Shown: in pieces, positions 9,906-33,846 of the stretch
Numbering within the stretch: the stretch's first letter is position 1
How the letters are laid out: each line of letters starts with the position of its first letter
Assembly: GCA_029948255.1 (NCBI GenBank)
Contig: JALIZF010001494.1
Span: 1 to 64,000, forward strand
Reading direction: 5' to 3'
From: Telmatactis stephensoni
Lineage: Eukaryota > Cnidaria > Anthozoa > Actiniaria > Isophelliidae
DNA: 64,000 nucleotides
Made by a program: the position numbers and the translations under genes
The notes under the pieces: model-generated
Told to the model about the DNA's origin: nothing
What the model saw: the letters and a program-made list of their open reading frames with translations, nothing else
Database searches by the model: none

Positions 9906-11916
9906 TTAAGAGACCACAATACTAACAGAGCGAAACTCAGTATTGATCGATGTCTGTGCGATGTTCGTGGCGGCTAAGGCTATTTTTAGTAACTTCGCCA
10001 TCGCGCGCGCAAAGCTCTCGGACAATAGAATTTGATTTTTGACGTCCGCGCGGACGGGACCGTTTTCTTCTATTGTTGCAAAGGCCACTTGGGTCATTTT
10101 GCACACCTGCATGCTCGGTTTACGACAGGTAGCCCAGTATTGAACCTATCTCATAAAGATTTGGAGTTAAGAGTTACTTCTTATTAACCGAAAGCGCGGT
10201 TATTACGGAAAAATATCAGATCAAGGTCTTGACAGTGCGGACCAAGCCTGTATAGGACTTCAGTTGATAAAGAAAGTTACATTTTAGTCTCAGCTGAATA
10301 TAATTAACTAACAAGCTTGTATGAATTATCCAAATTTTAAAATTGTTTGAAGTACTTAACTTTACTGACGCTTTCGGCCTTCAAACTTGCATGCCTCAAG
10401 ATTGTTCTTGAAATGGGAAATCAGTTTTGATGATCATCCAGCAAAGGAGAAAACCGTAAAATCCATAAACAGTCTTTGGCGTAACTTCTTGACTTTGCAA
10501 AATCCCCTTATGCACTTAGAAATGTTCACGAAAATTTATTCTTTTATTCACTCTTTCCTCTGTTCATTTTTGAATTCATTCTTACGGTTACTGGACTTTG
10601 ATTGGTTCTCCTATTTCCCCAAGGGTTTGGAACAGTCCTATTAGCATCACAATGAAACTTCGCCGAATAGACTACCCCGATTAGACATTATAATCATTAA
10701 GTGTCTAGATAGCTAGCGCAGCGGTTTAAGGTGATATCTAAAGGTATGGATTAGGGTCCGGATATCGTCTCCCTCCCCTGGCCTTCGGGGTAAGACAACT
10801 GTTTTATGTAGCACCGGGATAGCGTGGATGGGGCCGAAATCTTCATCCGTAACGTAAGTCGATTCGATGTCTCAGCTTCCTTGAATGTCTCGGGAGAATC
10901 GTCCCAAATGTCTGTTCCTTTTTTTCAATTATCTAGTAATTCTTTTCCCATTTCCGGGGGGTCCGATTTAAGGGTTACAGATTCGAGCCCAGTGTAGGTC
11001 GGAACATGTTTCTTTTTTTCCCTTTTTTCCTTTCATTTTTACTCTCTTTTTTCTTTTTCGGTTTCTTTATACTTAGATTTTAGCATTTTTAGTATATTTT
11101 AGTATTTTTAATGTTTTTGCAATCTGTTCTAATATAACAAATTACATTATTAATTTATTCAAATTTTGCTCCATTTATTTCTTGAATATGTTACCGATTT
11201 TTTTCAACTGGTTTGCATGGTAAACGTGTTTCGTGAGAGATTTTAATAGTCTTCTTTGTTTCTAATTTTAAATCTGTCCTCATATTCCTGCCAATATAGT
11301 GCTCCTGTCAATTTAATCTCTTTTGAGTAAAGTTAAGGTACATTTTGTCTTCTTCTTATCGAGCCTCACCTTGTTCTGTGAGCGAACGAATGAATGAATG
11401 TACTGCATGATAAATCAACGTCGAACAAATGAATAAATGAGCGAACAAACCACAATCACTCCTTGGCTTTGCTTCAAAGAGCGTTTTACACGCTGACGCG
11501 CGCTATGAATATTCGTTTGGGTTACCTGTGTCATGTGGCAGTTTATTAGAACAGTTTTCGTATGGGTGGAAACTGACCGTACCAGTTACGGTCAATGCAC
11601 AATACGGCAGGAATTTCGGCAGGAATTTCGAATGTTTTTATAGACATTACGGCACTGACACGGTCACGGTACGGTACGGTCAGTTTCCCATTCATACGAA
11701 AACTGCTCTAAGACCACCAAGAGACCATAATACCCCATAATACTAGTCACAAGGCTCGAATTGAAATGCCGAAAGCAAACGGTCCCGTCCGCGCGCACGT
11801 CAAAAATCAAACCTTGCACGCGCAATGGCAAAGTTACTTAAAATAGCCTTTAATAGTCGACACGAACATCGCACAGACATCAATACTGAGTTTCGCTCTC
11901 TGAGTTGGTCTCTTAA
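9906..11916. mobile_element. TTAA-bounded 2.0-kb element with long terminal inverted repeats
   Basis: The ends TTAAGAGACCA (9906) and TGGTCTCTTAA (ending 11916) are inverted. The arms extend about 140-160 bp (left GCGAAACTCAGTATTGAT to GGACGGGACCGTT near 10067; right AACGGTCCCGTCC at 11778 onwards). TTAA at both ends resembles a piggyBac-type target duplication. No transposase ORF is seen, so it is probably non-autonomous. A related short sequence occurs at about 31369-31520, and a MITE (11548-11709) is nested inside. The interior from 10070 to 11540 otherwise shows T-rich, non-coding sequence. Confidence 0.75.
11548..11709. mobile_element. MITE of the AGAGCAG family (well-preserved copy)
   Basis: AGAACAGTTTTCGTATGGGT at the left and CCATTCATACGAAAACTGCT at the right form near-perfect inverted ends of about 30 bp. 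The interior contains a duplicated GGCAGGAATTTCG. Confidence 0.85.
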
Positions 11917-12570
11917 TCACGCATAGTAAATGGTTCGTTGCGTTGTTTATTGCTCCATTGCTGGATCGTGACTATAACTTACATGTGTTAACTAGATAAT
12001 GTGTATTACATAGTATGGCGTATGTACAATATTGGATTACAATACCAAAGATCACTGGATAAAAAAACTTGGATATTCTACCGAGGCTAACGGGAAGACA
12101 ACAAATGGAATCCCTTCCTTTTCCACTGAGGCATACACCTATTTCAAAAAAGGTTGTCGTACGAGAGGTCTCAAGCCAACACAACACGACCGAAAAGGAC
12201 TATGGGTAGTAGGTAAAAATTACTCTCTTTTCAGGTTTGGTTTTGACTTTAGCACCAAGAAGTGAAGTTCTTTAGTGTTTAAGGTCAAGGTAAGCTATTT
12301 TGAGTTGTCGTATGGCTGATTTGCGTGGTTTTATAGCTTTAGTAACTTCTGTCCATACTCCCTTTGGTGAGTCGCGTAAGCTTTTGCCGACAACATTAAT
12401 TGAAATAGGTGTATATTTCCGCCTTTTTGGCACGTACGGTATATGGTTTATAGCGGATCATCCCTTATATCAATTCCCAGTGAGTATGGGTTATCTTTGG
12501 AGGATAAAAAAGGCTTTTTGAATTGTTTAACACATAGATTCCATCTTTCCGTGCTTCTATCTGTACTCTA

Positions 12571-12830
12571 ATAGAAGACTTTCAAAAGTGGCGGGCTCGA
12601 TCATTGTTCACTAGAACGAGGCCAAAAAGGCCTCAAAATTATCATGGCATCAATGAGCCTATAAAGTATAACCTGTAAAATGCACAGAAAATAGTTATTT
12701 CAAAAGTAAGAGGAACACATCGTCTTTGATAGAAATAGAAGTACGTGTCGCCACGCTTATTTTCTGGTAACAAGGCCTTTGTGGCCTCGTTCTCATGTAT
12801 TAGGCCGCCATTTTTGAAAGTCGTCTATAG
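12571..12830. mobile_element. MITE with GACTTTCAAAA ends (copy 1)
   Basis: Left TAGAAGACTTTCAAAAGTGG and right CCATTTTTGAAAGTCGTCTA are inverted. Inner arms CGAGGCCAAAAAGGCCT and AGGCCTTTGTGGCCTCG extend the match. A second copy lies at 25910-26159. Confidence 0.8.
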
Positions 12831-13186
12831 ATGTACAAATGACGTCAGAATGTGGTGAGAACAAAAAATTACGCCACGAGACTAAGTGGAGTAGCTTGAC
12901 TGTTGCTCTCGACATACTTTGACGTATTTTATGCGGGACAGAACCACTGAAAAATGGAATCTATTTGTTTTATATAATATTCTCAACCAATCGGAGTGCG
13001 CGTACGATTCAATGACGTCATCTGTGCTTCAGTACTGTAACAAGGTTCTCAACCAATAACAGTGCGCGTAATACCAAATTATACGGTATGATAAAACATG
13101 GTAGCTCTTTATAGCAATAATTTAAAATATCTCTTGTTTATATTAACGTCAATTTTGTTCTCAGTAGATAATCCGGATGTATATAG

Positions 13187-13460
13187 CTATTTGCACAAAC
13201 ATTGACCCTTTCAAGATCATTGAACCTAGAAGCTGAGACCGAAATGGCTCCTGGGTACACTAGCAATATTTGGATTTTCATTCATTCTATCTATGAATGT
13301 GCTGAATAAACGCGTCTGGAATACCAAGAATTTGTCTCCGTCGCTGTTTGAAACGTCCACGTCCACTCGCTTCTTTAAAATCATCTAATCAACAGATTTC
13401 CCAATGTTCATTTCGGTCTCAGCTTCTACGTTTTGAAAGGGTCAATGTTAGCTATAAACA
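13187..13460. mobile_element. Inverted-repeat element, GAGACCGAAATG family (copy 1)
   Basis: CTATTTGCACAAACATTGAC...GAAGCTGAGACCGAAATGG at the left is inverted at 13400-13458 (CATTTCGGTCTCAGCTTCTA...TTTGAAAGGGTCAATGTTAG). Related copies lie at 20421, 21905 and 25647. From 12831 to 13186 there is another degenerate repeat starting ACGCCACGAGACTAAGTG, which recurs near 21530. Confidence 0.8.
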
Positions 13461-14194
13461 AATTTGTCCACAGGCATTCAAATATAGATAATGTGAGATC
13501 GTAAAATTTCTTTAGATTGAACTGATAAATAAGGATATACCTGCATGTGTATTAGTGTTGTTGTTGTTGTATTTTTATTGTTGTTGTTGTTTTGTTTGTT
13601 TGTTTGTTTGTTTTTGTTTTTGCATTATTTGTGGTTTTCTGACGATTTGGTTGTATTTTAAGGCAATTCTAGGGGGTTTTAATTTCCCTCCAGAAAACTT
13701 TATTTTAATAAAGAAATGTTAAAGATTGGGCTATACGTGTGATTTTCCGTGCCGTGTACGTCCAAGCGTTTTGATTGGCCAACTGCCACTGCAAGATGTC
13801 CAAATGCTGACACAGCCAGTACTTCTTCCGTAGCTTTATGAAGTCTGCTCTAGAAGGTCTGGAAATGCTCCAAAATGGTGATTATCTAGCTTCCACTGCA
13901 ACTCTAACAGTGCTTGGCGCCGGCATTATTTTTCTCAAACCCCTAAGGTAGCGGAATGTGAAATTGGAGAAATGCTAACTAGAACTCACTAGGGCCAAAT
14001 TGAACTTTAATTTCTTTGTATTATTATGTTTGTGACCTTGCGTGTGATCATTCTACAATTCAGTGACTTTGGACAAAATCCTCAGTCGGGGTCATCTGGC
14101 TGGCTGTTTTGGAACAAAAGGTAAACACATCGAAGACTTGAGCTTGTCGTCGATCGCGTCTTCTCTGGCTTCGATCTTTTGCTCGATATCCAAC

Positions 14195-27419
<13,225 letters not shown>

Positions 27420-27424
<5 letters not shown>

Positions 27425-27642
27425 CATGCACAGGCAGCCGGATAAAGTTGTTTGGATTCAAGAAAAGTGATGGTTCCATTGCGTGATTTAAAATTTATAC
27501 ACAAGGTTGAAAATTAAACACTTGTTAAAATGTACGACCTAAACGTTTTTGACTTTACTATTATTACTGATGATGACCTAAGGTCGAAAATGTTTTAGTT
27601 ACATTTTATCAAGTCTATATTTTTCAACCTCGCGGAAATAAA
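27420..27642 (+). other. Probable terminal exon of paralogue 1 (E-stop, 3' UTR, poly(A) signal)
   Basis: After a pyrimidine-rich acceptor (CCTTCTTTTCAG) the phase-1 frame reads Glu then TAA (27422-27424). AATAAA lies at 27637-27642. An unseen alternative exon cannot be excluded. A G/A-rich stretch (27120-27310) in the preceding intron has no coding content. Confidence 0.55.
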
Positions 27643-27717
27643 TTTTAATTTTTCAGAAGCAAATTTCATGACAACATATACATGATTACTGATACGTTCT
27701 CATATATATAGCCTTAA

Positions 27718-27824
27718 TATTGATATTAATATTAATAATAATAATAATAATAATAATATTGATATTAATAATAATAATAATAATAATATTGATATTAATA
27801 TTAATATTAATATTAATGTGGAAA
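27718..27824. repeat. (AAT/ATT)n microsatellite
   Basis: TAATATTGATATTAATATTA with two blocks of (AAT)n, just beyond the predicted end of paralogue 1. Confidence 0.95.
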
Positions 27825-27983
27825 GAGAATAATCAACTGCTGAGTTGCGAAACTTCATAAAAAGGTTAAAACTCTAAAAATGCCAATTTAAATCCTACAA
27901 AAATATATCACATAAGACTTATGCTAAGATAATTTTTTTTTGAAAAAGTGCAGTACTCATTGCATAATATACTCTGCAACTAT

Positions 27984-28393
27984 TAGGCCCCGTTCAAACA
28001 AGAACGCAAGCGGATGCAAGTTTTGACTTGCAACTTGCGTCCTCGTTTGAACACCTCTCCACGCAAGTCGATGAAAAATTTTCAAAAACGTTCAAGGAAA
28101 ATCAGCTAGCCGAAGGACAGCGAGAAAATCAGTTTTTCTTTTTGTTTGAATTATTTGTAGGAGAGGATATGTGCAGAAGTTCGGACGGAAAAATATGAAA
28201 AACAACTTATGAAGTTTAGCGTGGTGATTGTTCAAACGAGGAAAAACTAGCATCGACTCGAGAAAAAATTTGAGCACGTTCAAAGTGCTCTCAAGTTGAT
28301 GCAAGTAGATGCAAGTTGGTGTTCAAACGAAGATGCAAGCTCGCGCAAGTCAAAACTTGCATCGACTTGCGTTCTTGTTTGAACAGGGCCTTA
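27984..28393. mobile_element. MITE with GGCCC.GTTCAAACAAGAACGCAAG ends
   Basis: Left TTCAAACAAGAACGCAAGCG with ATGCAAGTTTTGACTTGC is inverted at about 28342-28390 (CAAGTCAAAACTTGCATCGA, CTTGCGTTCTTGTTTGAACA). It lies in the spacer between the paralogues. Confidence 0.85.
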
Positions 28394-28981
28394 CTATCAT
28401 TATTGCTGGCTTGCATGTGACGTCACGGCAGCCATCTTGGATGAACGTCAACAAAAGATTTCTCATTAGCGTCCCATGTTTGTTCATCCAAGATGGCTAC
28501 CGCTTCATTGTCTATTAACTCCGGAAGGAATGGATAAAACCCAATGTAACTTTAATGGATAGGCATAGGCTTACCCTGTAGGGAACCAGGGGCTTTGACT
28601 CATTCTAGGGATTCTTTTTGATACATTCTGACTACACTACACAATAACATTCGTAAGAAGGTTTTTATTGAGGATCGCTTGCCAGTCAGGAGTTATACGA
28701 CAAACACCCTATGGTTGATGTAGAAATGCCAGATACGAATAACCGCTAAACCACGTGAAAATTAAACACCCTGAAGATGTGTCCAAAAAACCGTGGAAAC
28801 TGGGGAAACGTATACCTCGACCTGATGCAAAACTACAACACAACCAGGACACTCTCCGAGGGTTAGAGAGCCATATCTTACAATTCATTACATTACAACT
28901 GATTTGGAACAACTCATTTCAAAGGAAAATACGACAAAACAAAGCAGTGTAGTTAGTTAAGCCTGACCGGCCTAGATGACC

Positions 28982-29339
28982 AATGAGCTTTTATCATGTA
29001 ATTCCAAAAGTCACAGTACAGAAATATAATTACCATAGCTGGAAAGAGCACATCAAAATTAGTAAAACTGTGATCGAAGTTTGAATGAAGTAACTTTCAA
29101 ACTCACGAGGATATGAATTTTCCGAAATCGAAATTTTGTATGAAAACATTCGTAGGCAAGAGATGCCTACCAGCAAAGGTTTTCTTACAAATTCACACTT
29201 TTCAAAAATTCATATTCTCGCGAGTTTTGGATTTAATTCCTTCAAACTTCACTGTCTTGCTAATTTTAACATGCTCTTTCCAGCTATGGTAATTCTTTTT
29301 CTGTTTTACGAATTTAAAAATACCTGATAAAAGCTCATT
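28982..29339. mobile_element. Foldback element of about 360 bp
   Basis: AATGAGCTTTTATCA at the left is inverted at the right end (TGATAAAAGCTCATT). Inside, ATTACCATAGCTGGAAAGAG at 29031 pairs with CTCTTTCCAGCTATGGTAAT at 29274, and further matches reach towards the middle. The flanks 28394-28981 and 29340-29942 hold no recognisable gene. Confidence 0.75.
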
Positions 29340-29942
29340 CCCTTCTGCACATGCTATAGTTACCCATGAGCCTTTGCTCATTCCCAGACCCTTTTACCGT
29401 GTCGGCAGAATATAAATTTCTGACAATAAAGCTCCTGCGTTGCTGACTGTCAGAACTTACATTTGTCAGTCTTTGAACTCTTAGGCCTTAAAAAATCAAA
29501 ATATCAAATAAAAAATGCTGAGATAATTAACCTGAGAGTGAGTCAAAAAGCTCTGATCCCCAGGGTAGCATGGACTGCATGTTTTCCATTGTTTTAATCA
29601 GTACATTGGGTAAATAAACAACACGTTCCGCCTGCTGGAGTTCCTAGAGAGTTTCCAGTACACTAAGAATACCAAATAAAGAATGGCGAATTTTAGTATC
29701 CGAGACAACATGGCCGGCGGATAATTAGCAAGCGCGCTTCAGTCAACTCTTTTCTGACGACCAGAACTAAGAAGTTTTCTTTACAACGAAGGAGATACTC
29801 ATATTCATAACAGCTGTTAGCCTACCACAGGTAGCCCAAGCTGGCTGTTTATGAAATATAAACGACATATATATATATATATATCCCTGATACAGGATTT
29901 CTCAAGTATGTTAAGTTCAGTTCAGTTCAGTTCAGTTCACAT

Positions 29943-30613
29943 TTAAGGCCTGGGTTGAAGGCCAATTACGGCTAAAATCGATTTATTTTTCTTCTGACCT
30001 CGTTTTTTGCTCAGTCCTCACCAAAATTTGCATGGATGCAAAACTTCATGACCTTAACATTTTAGGATGAAAAGTTTGGGGATTTGGAGGTCACGTGACC
30101 TTGAACCTCACTTCGATACACCCTCAAAATGTGAACTAAAATGGGGTGATGGCCATCACCTGTACTTGAAATGTTGTAGCATTTTTTCAGTTCTCCCTCT
30201 AAGAGGTATATGAATCTGCCTTAACACCTGAACCACCATTGCTCATTTAGGAGATATTATGCAAAATAGGTCACGTGACCTGCTTGTTCAATCAAACATT
30301 TTCAAATATCTCCTAAATGAGCAATGGTAGTTCAGGTGTTAAGGCAGATTCATATTTGTCCATCAGAGACAAGTGAAAATATACCACAATGTTTCAAGTA
30401 CAGATGATAGCCATCACCCCATTTTAATTCAAAAATGAAGGTGAGGTTCAAGGTCACGTGACCACCAAATCACCAAATTATTCACCCTAAAATCGTCGTC
30501 AAGGTCGTCAAGTTACATGCCCATGCCAATTTTTGTACGTTTTAAAACGTAAACGACTTCAGAACAAAAATAAATTGATTTTAGACCCCCCACAAAGAAT
30601 TCCCAGGCCTTAA
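29943..30613. mobile_element. TTAA-bounded foldback element of about 670 bp
   Basis: The ends TTAAGGCCTGGG and CCCAGGCCTTAA are perfect inverses. The arms pair with moderate divergence (GAGGTTCAAGGTCACGTGAC at about 30443 against GGTCACGTGACCTTGAACCTC at 30091; CTCCTAAATGAGCAATGGT at 30309 against ACCATTGCTCATTTAGGAG at 30235). Short centre, no ORF. Confidence 0.85.
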
Positions 30614-30857
30614 CATGCTTGAGTTCGAATAATGAACAAACGTTTTAGAACTAGTGAATAGAGCAACCATTAAACTAACAATGCTGTTGTGTTTGATATT
30701 CTGTGTAATTTTAGTTTAGTTTCGTTTATTTGATTTTCCTTCACTACGAGGGCAGGGACACCACAACTTTGACAGCCAATTGACAGTCGGCTCTGTAGTA
30801 TTATAAGCAGACCACACACACTGGCAACTTCATGGCTTACTCAGAATAGTGGTGTGA

Positions 30858-31106
30858 GTTATTTAACGTCCCTCCAACGTAAGGATACATGTTATAGTTT
30901 CGGGAGACGGGGCATATGGTTGAACGTCCTTATGCAAGATCAGAAGACGTTAAAGGTCTAACCATTTGCAGATGTTATCTCAAAGGCAGCACCTTCTCCT
31001 AAATCATTTAAAGACCCTGAGTGTTGCATGTCCGGTCAGGGAATCAAACTCTGATCTTCCGCACTGAAGATCGGCGCTCAACTGAACTGACTCAACTGGG
31101 CGGCGG
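30858..31106 (-). mobile_element. tRNA-related SINE, minus strand
   Basis: The right end read in reverse has an A-box-like TTCAGTTGAGCGCCGATCTT and a B-box-like GTTTGATTCCC, so the head lies at about 31025-31105. The body to the left has ATTTAACGTCCCTCC. Confidence 0.6.
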
Positions 31107-31368
31107 TATATTGTGGTTTGGAAAATTTACGCACGCGCAGCAATTTGCACGTGTGACGTACGGTATCGTAGGGGCATCGCGCATCATCACGTAGCAGGAA
31201 ATTTTAGGGCAATCAGTTTACACCATCCCACTGCAAATGTCTAGTCCTTATTCACCTACTCTTCATTTGTATTTGTAGTAAGTGGCTAAAGATGGATTTT
31301 TGATGCCGCACATTCATACATTTATGACTCGATTCTGAACTGTTCGTAAACTGTTGGCAAAAGAATAT

Positions 31369-31522
31369 ACTAAGAGAGCGAAACTCAGTATTGATGTCTG
31401 TGCGATGTTCGTGGTGGCTAAGGCTATTTTTAGTAACTTCGCCATCGCGCGCGCAAGAAATTGACTTTTAACGTGCGCATTTGAATTCTATTGTTTAAGA
31501 ACCTTCCTGGTCTCTCTTAGGG
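31369..31522. mobile_element. Short relative of the 9906-11916 element ends
   Basis: GAGAGCGAAACTCAGTATTG, TGTCTGTGCGATGTTCGTGG and CTTCGCCATCGCGCGCGCAA match the left arm at 9928-10017. The right end has TGGTCTCTCTTAG. It may be a deleted, solo-like copy. Confidence 0.65.
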
Positions 31523-31663
31523 TACCAAAAGGGCCCATCGCTTATGTTATCTTGTTCTCAAATGGAAGAAATTTGCCCCGGCAAAAGCGTATCGACCGTT
31601 CAATTTTACGTTCATCATAATATCGGTTCATTAGCTTGTTGTCGGTACCTCTTAGGGGTTAAC

Positions 31664-32168
31664 ACAGCCTAGTCCCCAGGCTATCCCGTCTCTCGTTTCA
31701 AAACGTGACGTCACAGAGTGACTCCAGGGTTCGATTCAAATTTTACTGTAAACAAACTTCACTCAGTTAGTTTTATAATCACTGCTAAGACTGTGATTGT
31801 TTGAAAATGTAATAGATTTGAATAAAACGTACTTATGCGTAGTCTCTTGACTCTGAAATCCCCTTTACAGTCTATAATCTTCCTCTATGCTTTCTTAAAA
31901 ACATATAAACTCGTAAAAATCCAATTTTGGTCTATATTGGTGAATGTCGATACTCATTTCACCGAAATTGTTGGAAAAACTTTATAAATTCAAGTTGTTA
32001 AGTCAGCTAAAGGTCAGGGACACTCTTGGTCAAATCAGGGACACTTTTGGTCAAATCAGGGACACTTTTGGCATTATTCGCTAGGCGTTCTCTCGCGCTT
32101 ACGCGCTCGGCCCAGGTCTCGCTCGCGCTCGCAGAGGAACGCCTGGGTACTAGGCTGGGGTTAACAGT
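31664..32168. mobile_element. Inverted-repeat insertion with GCCTAGTCCCCAGGC ends
   Basis: ACAGCCTAGTCCCCAGG at the left is inverted at the right (CCTGGGTACTAGGCTGGGG). TTAACA occurs on both sides and may be a target duplication. The interior contains three GTCAGGGACACTTTTGGTCAA-like tandem words (32013-32078). From 32169 to 32999 there is no gene apart from the paralogue 2 leader. Confidence 0.65.
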
Positions 32169-32999
32169 CGTCCACGTTCCACGCACGTCCTTCCGTTAAA
32201 ATACTTCCGGTATCTTTTAGGGGTACTTTTGAAAATTTCCGACGAGCATACCCGATCCTTTTACAATAGAGTTCCCCCCCACCCCACCACCACCACCGGG
32301 CCTTAGATGATTTGCCCGTGTAGAAGGGCAAGGATGATATTCACAAATTTAAAAAAAACCGCTATGAGTTTCAGCAAATGAAAGAGAAAGAGGGACGTTA
32401 CGTTACTGCAATTTTCAAAATCATGCGAACTCAAAGATCCAAACAAACTTGTAGCTTGTAGAGCTTGATTAAGCCGATTTGACTTCCGTTATGATCAAAA
32501 TGATAAACCTTGATCTCAAAGCACTCTTCCAAATGATCCAGACGGATGATATGTGGGCTATATGGTCTTTAGTTCTTCATTATTTTGAATTTTTGTTTGA
32601 CGGAAGCCAAATCGACAAAGTGCAGAAGACTAATTGGCTGTCTGAGTTTGCATGATCGTAATAATTGCAGTCAAAACATTGTAAAAAATCCTAGTCAGTT
32701 TTTCGTGCCCTTCCAAAGCAGCTCATAATTATACTGGACGCTTCCTTTCTCCGCCCTAATATTTGGCATATTTTTACACGTATTTATATTCTTAAAATAT
32801 TTTGTTCAGCAGGCGACGAGAGCAATACGCGGAGACCTGTGGCGGTTGCTTGGATTGCGTTTTAATTCTTCTGAAATTGGAGACATCCTAATACGGCGCA
32901 AAGGGCAAGGACAAGACTGTCAAACAGTTCAGGAAGGATAATTCACGCGTAAAGTATTGAGCTTATAGACGCCTCGATCGTCTTCATTCTATCCTTAAA

Positions 33000-33057
33000 A
33001 TGTTGAGGAATCTTTTGATTATTGGGCTCGCTTTTCAGTGGATTAATTTAGCAAAGG
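33000..33057 (+). CDS. Paralogue 2 exon 1: signal peptide
   Basis: MLRNLLIIGLAFQWINLAK plus one base, donor GTAAGT. The leader resembles that of paralogue 1 (shared QWI motif). Confidence 0.85.
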
Positions 33058-33807
33058 GTAAGTTATGCTATTTATTATATTCAAGTAAGAATTGGATAAT
33101 ATTTCGCTGCGTACAGCACAGCATCAATCAAGTAAACTCTACAGTTATTGTAAGCACTCTTGTTCGTTATGTCATACAAAAATACTTCGTGTAATCTCTC
33201 TTCACGCAGATTTTCCAAAGGACAATTATTTGTATTCCATTTAGAAATTCTGTGATCATTTGAACCAATTATAGAGTATTTTCATTGTAAAACAGACCGT
33301 CTCCTATCATGTGGAGAGTCATAGCTGTGCTTTCTCGATTTCTAATATAGATGTTCAACGATTCCACTTCTGGAGATCTACTCGAGTGCCTTGCGATTAC
33401 TCAAAATTATAAAAATATCCTGCAATGGACATTTGTTTATTTTATACACGTTATGATATCTTTATTTTGGCTTGGTAATCGTGTTGCAAGTTCAAGCCGC
33501 GGGTTCACGAGAAAAGTTACAATTACAAACCGAGTCACGTTGGATCCAATCACCATCGAAATTAAATATCTCATTTGAGTGAATTTTTTGCTCTGGGTCC
33601 AGAAATTATTTTTGTAATCACAATCTGGTTTTAATAAGTTTAAATTCTTATAAGGACCTCTTTTCAGCAAGTTACGGTTGGTATTGTGCTGCACAGTATT
33701 ACTATTAATCAATCAATCATTAACAAATCAATCAATCATAAACAAATCAATTAATCATTAACAAATCAATTAATCAATCAATCAATCGATCGATCGATCG
33801 ATCAATT

Positions 33808-33846
<39 letters not shown>

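Noticed and set aside
10387..10644. An 85-residue ORF inside the TTAA element
   Set aside because: No transposase motif, and low-complexity F/S-rich sequence.
12032..12521. Two short plus-strand ORFs (77 and 73 residues)
   Set aside because: No recognisable domain, no splice context and no paralogous copy supports coding. A decayed transposon gene is possible but cannot be shown.
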